From Rubrobacter sp. (GTDB lineage Bacteria; Actinomycetota; Rubrobacteria; Rubrobacterales; Rubrobacteraceae), in contig JAFAPF010000395.1 in assembly GCA_019247245.1 (NCBI GenBank), positions 1-9,401 on the forward strand: a stretch of 9,401 nt of DNA, given 5' to 3'. Positions 7,029-9,401 of the stretch are shown in pieces. The notes under the pieces are model-generated. The model was not told the DNA's origin and ran no database searches. It was given only the letters and a program-made list of their open reading frames with translations. The position numbers and the translations under genes are program-made. The number at the start of each line of letters is the position of its first letter. Position 1 is the stretch's first letter.

Positions 7029-7811
7029 CTAATCCTTCATCAGAAGGCGGAGCGCCCAATCTGTCAGGCCTGGCAAGAGAATCGTCCCGGTCACAAAGAG
7101 CCTATCCGCGAGGGTAATGTACACGTCCCGGCCACCCCGCTCAGCGGCGCATGCGATCTTCCCCGCTACCTTCTCCGGCGACACCCCTCTGGGGCGCCAG
7201 CCCCGCTCCTCGTCCTTCGTTCGCCGGGAGTGCTCCCGGAACGCCGTTCGCGTCGTGCCCGGATAAATGCTTGTTACCGTAATGCCTCTATCCGCGACCT
7301 CGACCCGCAAAGCGTCAGAGATCGCGTTCAGAGCGAACTTGGTGGCGCAGTACCCCCCGACTTTGGGGATAGCGCGCTTCCCCACCACCGAGGAGACGTT
7401 GATGATGCGCCCACCCCGCGGCATGTGGGGCAAGGCCGCCTGCACGCAGTGTAACGGTCCAACCATGTTTACCTCGAACAGGTAACGTATATCGCCGGGG
7501 CGGAGCTCCGCGACCCGTCCCGAGAGCCCGAGCCCCGCGTTATTAACCAATATATCCAGCGAGCCGAACTCCTCCATCGTCTGCTCGACCATCGTTTGAA
7601 CGGAGGTCCTGTCCATAACGTCAGTCTTCACTGCAAGTGCCTGGCCTCCAGCGGCGACGACCTCACGTTCAAGGAACCGCACCTTCTCCTCTGCACGAGC
7701 CGCCAGTACGACCGCGGCACCGCGGTGAACCAGAGCCCGTACCGTCGCTTCCCCGATACCACCGGAGGCGCCGGTCACGACCGCCGCCTTACCTTTCAGC
7801 GTCTCTTCCAT
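7029..7811 (-). CDS. Classical short-chain dehydrogenase/reductase (SDR), 260 residues
   Basis: This NAD(P)-dependent oxidoreductase has a Rossmann fold, and its 260 residues match the classical SDR family. Visible motifs are cofactor loop TGASGGIG (13-20), Asp64-Val65, NNAG (90-93), Asn115 in FEVNMVG, the catalytic Ser140/141 pair in NVSS, and the Tyr154/Lys158 pair in YCATK, followed by YPGTTRT. The catalytic Asn-Ser-Tyr-Lys set is complete, so the enzyme should be active. A hydrophobic C-terminal segment (FVTGTILLPGLTDWALRLL) might touch the membrane. The substrate cannot be read from sequence, and the neighbours do not reveal it. The ATG at 7811 follows a GGAAGA about 9 nt upstream; that site lies in a 17-bp duplication which also copied the start codon. 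A sigma-70-like promoter lies just upstream. It is the one intact, confidently assigned gene in the right-hand part of the window. Confidence 0.95.
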   Translation of the reverse strand: MEETLKGKAAVVTGASGGIGEATVRALVHRGAAVVLAARAEEKVRFLEREVVAAGGQALAVKTDVMDRTSVQTMVEQTMEEFGSLDILVNNAGLGLSGRVAELRPGDIRYLFEVNMVGPLHCVQAALPHMPRGGRIINVSSVVGKRAIPKVGGYCATKFALNAISDALRVEVADRGITVTSIYPGTTRTAFREHSRRTKDEERGWRPRGVSPEKVAGKIACAAERGGRDVYITLADRLFVTGTILLPGLTDWALRLLMKD

Positions 7812-7837
7812 AGGCGTTTATCTTCCATAGGCGTTTA
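7804..7837. repeat. Exact 17-bp tandem duplication across the SDR start
   Basis: TCTTCCATAGGCGTTTA is present twice, at 7804-7820 and 7821-7837, with no mismatch. On the coding strand each copy carries an ATGGAAGA. As 17 is not a multiple of 3, the upstream ATG (7828) opens a different frame and encodes only MEDKRLWKRR before a TGA at 7796-7798, inside the SDR coding region. The duplication therefore created a 10-codon upstream ORF overlapping the SDR start. It also placed a purine-rich GGAAGA at ribosome-binding distance from the SDR ATG. Replication slippage is the simple origin. Confidence 0.9.
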
Positions 7838-7866
7838 TATATACTTGCGTGTGTAGAGAACGGCAA
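7834..7866 (-). promoter_or_regulatory. Sigma-70-like promoter for the SDR gene
   Basis: On the minus strand a -35 TTGCCG (7861-7866) and a -10 TATATA (7838-7843) are separated by 17 nt; TATAAA (7834-7839) is an overlapping alternative. The start site would fall near 7831, a few bases from the upstream ATG copy at 7828 and about 20 nt from the SDR ATG. Before the 17-bp duplication the message would have been nearly leaderless. Confidence 0.55.
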
Positions 7867-7902
7867 GAACAGCGCATATAGTACAATGAATACGATACAC
7901 GG

Positions 7903-7938
7903 CGTGGATAAACTTGAAAAGCGTCCCGCTCATCCACG
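7903..7938. other. Nested inverted repeat between the SDR promoter and the membrane pseudogene
   Basis: CGTGGAT (7903-7909) and ATCCACG (7932-7938) are perfect 7-bp arms around 22 nt. Inside is a second small stem, AGCG-TCC-CGCT (7920-7930). On the minus strand the inner stem is followed by TTTT, so it could be a weak terminator for the membrane protein gene, which ends at 7987. It could equally be an operator upstream of the SDR promoter. The outer left arm overlaps a TTATCCACG, one base off the DnaA box consensus. Confidence 0.3.
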
Positions 7939-7986
7939 ACATAAGTAGCTCCTATCGTTTGCTATTTTGATTCGTTAATAAGCGTC

Positions 7987-8504
7987 CTACGGCGCCGGCG
8001 CACTTTTTCGTCGGTCTCGAGGCCGCCTCAGCCAGTACGCCGCCAACAAGATGGCCACATCGCAGCTCGCCAACGTGACCAAGGATGGCGCCAGCGACAC
8101 CCAGCCCGCCTCGCCCCCAAATGCGACGCTCCAGATAACTTTGAGCAGCGTGCCAGCGTTCAATACCGCCACACCTCACAGTCCGTTGCGCCTACAGAAC
8201 GCCGCCAACGCGACGAAGAATCCGATCACCAGCACCACCAACACGAACCGAACCGCGGCGCTGTCGTCCGTCAAGAACTGTAGCTCCCACGCGAGGTAGC
8301 CCTCCACGCGTGGGCTGGGGTTCTCTGGCTCCGAAAACCAGAACAGGCTCGTCGGGAAAAGCAGCAGGATGATGACGACACCCAGAAGGCTACGCTTGTA
8401 GGCGAACCAGCAAAGCGGCAGGATAAACACAGGCTAACGTACCAGCTCAGTTCATTGTGGTGGTGGGCCCAAATACATGAGAGAAAATCGTTGAGAAGAT
8501 CCAT
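7987..8504 (-). pseudogene. Broken gene for a four-helix membrane protein (one frameshift, one in-frame TGA)
   Basis: Three pieces of one protein of about 172 residues can be joined. Piece one starts at an ATG (8504) with AGAAGGG 7 nt upstream and reads MDLLNDFLSCIWAHHHNELS then WYV. Losing one base near 8431-8438 shifts the frame, and piece two continues PVFILPLCWFAYKRSLLGVV to CRRNGL. Piece three lies in the same frame after a TGA at 8176-8178: GVAVLNAGTLLKVIWSVAFG to a TAG at 7987-7989. About four membrane helices are visible, with an acidic, Pro-rich loop (SEPENPSPRVEGY) between the first two. Seen directly: reading resumes right after each lesion and the hydrophobic pattern carries on. 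From memory, small bacterial membrane proteins of this pattern (HPxNELxWY, then FAYKRS) exist, with function unknown to me. The TGA probably replaced a TGG Trp codon. No working product is expected unless both lesions are sequencing errors. Confidence 0.8.
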
Positions 8505-8511
8505 CGATTTT

Positions 8512-8518
8512 CCCTTCT
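8512..8518 (-). promoter_or_regulatory. Ribosome binding site fixing the membrane pseudogene's start
   Basis: The coding strand reads AGAAGGG, 7 nt before the ATG at 8504. It supports that ATG, in the upstream frame, as the original start, and not the GTG at 8430 that opens the longer downstream frame. This is independent support for a frameshift in between. Confidence 0.6.
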
Positions 8519-8784
8519 GAGTAGTTGGTAATATCCACCCCCACTGTCACCACAGTTATCCATTCTCTAGAGTCGAGTCTTTGCTGATCCTGCATAGCTC
8601 TACTTTCCTTCTCTTAAAGTTGCTACGAGCCAGTGCTCTTATAGATCTTTTCCAGTCGTTAGTGATCAAGCCTAGGAGAAGGTCTTCCCGGTCAAGATTT
8701 TCTCGGCTATGCAGAGGCTGTCCAACTGGTTCCGATCTCTTTACCTGTCGTTTCGTTAATTTATATAGCTTCCGTGTCACGTTC
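8519..8784. other. Gap between two pseudogenes, no gene identified
   Basis: This AT-richer stretch lies between the cupin and membrane pseudogenes. On the minus strand a Lys/Arg-rich frame stays open from inside the cupin gene to 8556, with a protein-like patch REDLLLGLITNDWKRSIRAL, and a second frame has QLDSLCIAEKILTGKTF nearby. These may be traces of another decayed gene, but I cannot join them convincingly. A minus-strand TATATAA near 8761-8768 could be a promoter element. Confidence 0.3.
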
Positions 8785-9118
8785 CTACCCGAACGCCAAC
8801 ACAGGCTGGCCCGGTTCAGTGAGGCAAAAGACCACAATCTTCATCTAAACGTCTGGGCTATCGTTACCTATGTACAGGTGGAAATGATCACGCGCTTCGT
8901 ACCATACCTGTCCCGCTTTATGTTCTCGTGGCTCCTCGTCTTCTATCTGGTGGGTAACATTTCCCCCAAGGACATGGATATATTGCCAGCCCAGATGGTG
9001 GTGTGAAGGGCCGTGCACACCGGGAGGGTATTCCACTGTGAGGACCCGGCCCTCCATGCCGCCTAGAGGACGTTTGGCCGTTTCCGTAATGATGGCCGAG
9101 TGCTGTTCATCTTGCCAT
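8785..9118 (-). pseudogene. Broken cupin-domain protein gene (extra base at codon 3, in-frame TAG)
   Basis: The product would be a single-domain cupin of about 110 residues, a small beta-barrel that usually binds a metal. A good ribosome binding site (AAGGAGG) precedes an ATG at 9118, but the frame from it is only ATG-GCA-AGA-TGA. Removing one A at 9112/9113 gives MADEQHSAIITETAKRPLGG and then the cupin fold: LTVEYPPGVHGPSHHHLGW, VLGGNVTHQ, and KAGQVWYEARDHFHLYIGND. The HHH and the later FHLYIGN fit cupin motifs 1 and 2; the motif 1 Glu appears to be Gln. A TAG at 8845-8847 then interrupts the frame, which resumes as MKIVVFCLTEPGQPVLAFG to a TAG at 8785-8787. That tail is a normal last cupin strand, so the TAG is a nonsense mutation and not the true end. 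The ancestral substrate is unknown. Two independent lesions make a pseudogene the best call. Confidence 0.8.
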
Positions 9119-9295
9119 TACATGCCTCCTTGTCGGCTGGTTACTGTTGCTTTGCCAAAGTCCTCTTTCGCACCGTGTGCTGTAATCAATAGTTTGCCTG
9201 ATACCTTCGAGATACAGGGTGGCCTCACCTCCGCCGAAGGCGCGTGTGTACTTGCCGCCGTCCACGACAAAGGGCCTCTCGAACTGATAGACCAT
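9107..9295 (-). CDS. Unrecognised short ORF upstream of the cupin pseudogene, possibly a fragment
   Basis: The frame encodes 62 residues from the ATG at 9295; a GTG at 9301 is the only other upstream start, because a TGA precedes it. The first 35 residues look like folded protein (MVYQFERPFVVDGGKYTRAF, then GGGEATLYLEGI). The end (GLWQSNSNQPTRRHVMAR) reads through the cupin ribosome binding site and start, and looks less natural. A GGTGGAG abuts the ATG with no spacing. I do not recognise it. It may be a genuine small gene co-transcribed with the cupin, or the front of a longer gene truncated by the same decay. Confidence 0.38.
   Translation of the reverse strand: MVYQFERPFVVDGGKYTRAFGGGEATLYLEGIRQTIDYSTRCERGLWQSNSNQPTRRHVMAR
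9125..9131 (-). promoter_or_regulatory. Strong ribosome binding site of the cupin pseudogene
   Basis: AAGGAGG on the coding strand lies 6 nt before the ATG at 9118. Such a strong site in front of a three-codon frame is the clearest sign that the cupin start codon is real and that a single base was gained right after it. Confidence 0.65.
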
Positions 9296-9326
9296 CTCCA
9301 CCGCTACGTTTGATCACACTTGTCAC

Positions 9327-9335
9327 TTATCCACA
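9327..9335 (+). other. Perfect DnaA box consensus, isolated
   Basis: TTATCCACA matches the DnaA box exactly. It stands alone in the last 100 bases of the window, with one near match, TTATCCACG, on the minus strand at about 7903-7911. No box cluster, AT-rich unwinding tract or dnaA/dnaN gene is seen, so an origin is not supported. It may be a regulatory DnaA site or chance. I see nothing else between 9302 and 9401. Confidence 0.25.
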
Positions 9336-9401
9336 GACTGCATCTTTATTCATTGCGCTGCATGCGCCGTTGCCGCTAAGAGCCTGTTTGGTAAGGTTCA
9401 C

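Noticed and set aside
8176..8178. TGA read as Trp or another recoding event in the membrane protein gene
   Set aside because: The same gene also has a frameshift, the cupin gene nearby has an in-frame TAG, and the intact plus-strand genes encode Trp with TGG. Decay explains all of this.
8452..8595. Minus-strand 47-codon ORF starting MQDQQRLDSREW
   Set aside because: It has a loosely placed purine-rich site upstream, but it runs into the start of the membrane pseudogene in another frame, and open frames of this size are common by chance.
8581..9006. Plus-strand ORF of 141 codons with hydrophobic stretches
   Set aside because: It runs antisense to the cupin pseudogene, whose fold motifs and ribosome binding site are clear. 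It has no recognisable domain of its own.
9327..9335. Replication origin around the perfect DnaA box
   Set aside because: One exact box plus a distant near match is not a cluster, and no dnaA, dnaN or AT-rich unwinding tract is visible.
1..9401. CRISPR arrays, tRNA or rRNA genes, transposases, integrases, att sites
   Set aside because: No spaced direct repeats, cloverleaf, rRNA-like sequence, terminal inverted repeats or recombinase motifs were seen on either strand.

Overview
The window looks like chromosomal DNA from an actinobacterium. The left edge carries the Actinobacteria-type cell-wall signalling pair of a class B penicillin-binding protein followed by a PknB-like Ser/Thr kinase with four PASTA domains. 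A deep-branching lineage such as Rubrobacteria is my guess, but it rests on remembered family resemblance and cannot be proved here. No tRNA, rRNA, CRISPR array, IS element or integrase was seen.

Layout. (1) 3-3004, plus strand: the C-terminal part of the PBP (cut by the window edge) and the complete PASTA kinase. Together they make and sense peptidoglycan at the membrane. A perfect TATAAT lies between them, only 8 nt before the kinase's TTG start. (2) 3017-3289, minus strand: a small unrecognised protein, convergent with the kinase, with an inverted repeat upstream of it. (3) 3405-6284, plus strand: a two-gene unit. It encodes an 840-residue protein with a helical and coiled-coil N-terminal half fused to a metallo-beta-lactamase/beta-CASP nuclease half, and, 3 nt later, a 117-residue protein with a probable winged helix. 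I do not recognise this pairing, and it is the best candidate here for an undescribed system. (4) 6359-7866, minus strand: a classical short-chain dehydrogenase/reductase (SDR) with a clear promoter, then an apparently frameshifted small gene, then a 152-residue unrecognised ORF. (5) 7987-9301, minus strand: a graveyard. A four-helix membrane protein gene carries a lost base and an in-frame TGA. A cupin gene carries an extra base at codon 3 and an in-frame TAG. An unrecognised short ORF lies upstream of them.

The contrast is notable: every gene on the plus strand is intact, while the minus-strand genes right of 6800, except the SDR, are broken by single-base lesions. This suggests a chromosomal segment losing accessory metabolic genes next to a conserved core. 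Local sequencing error is the alternative. A 17-bp exact tandem duplication across the SDR start codon is another recent-looking change in the same stretch.
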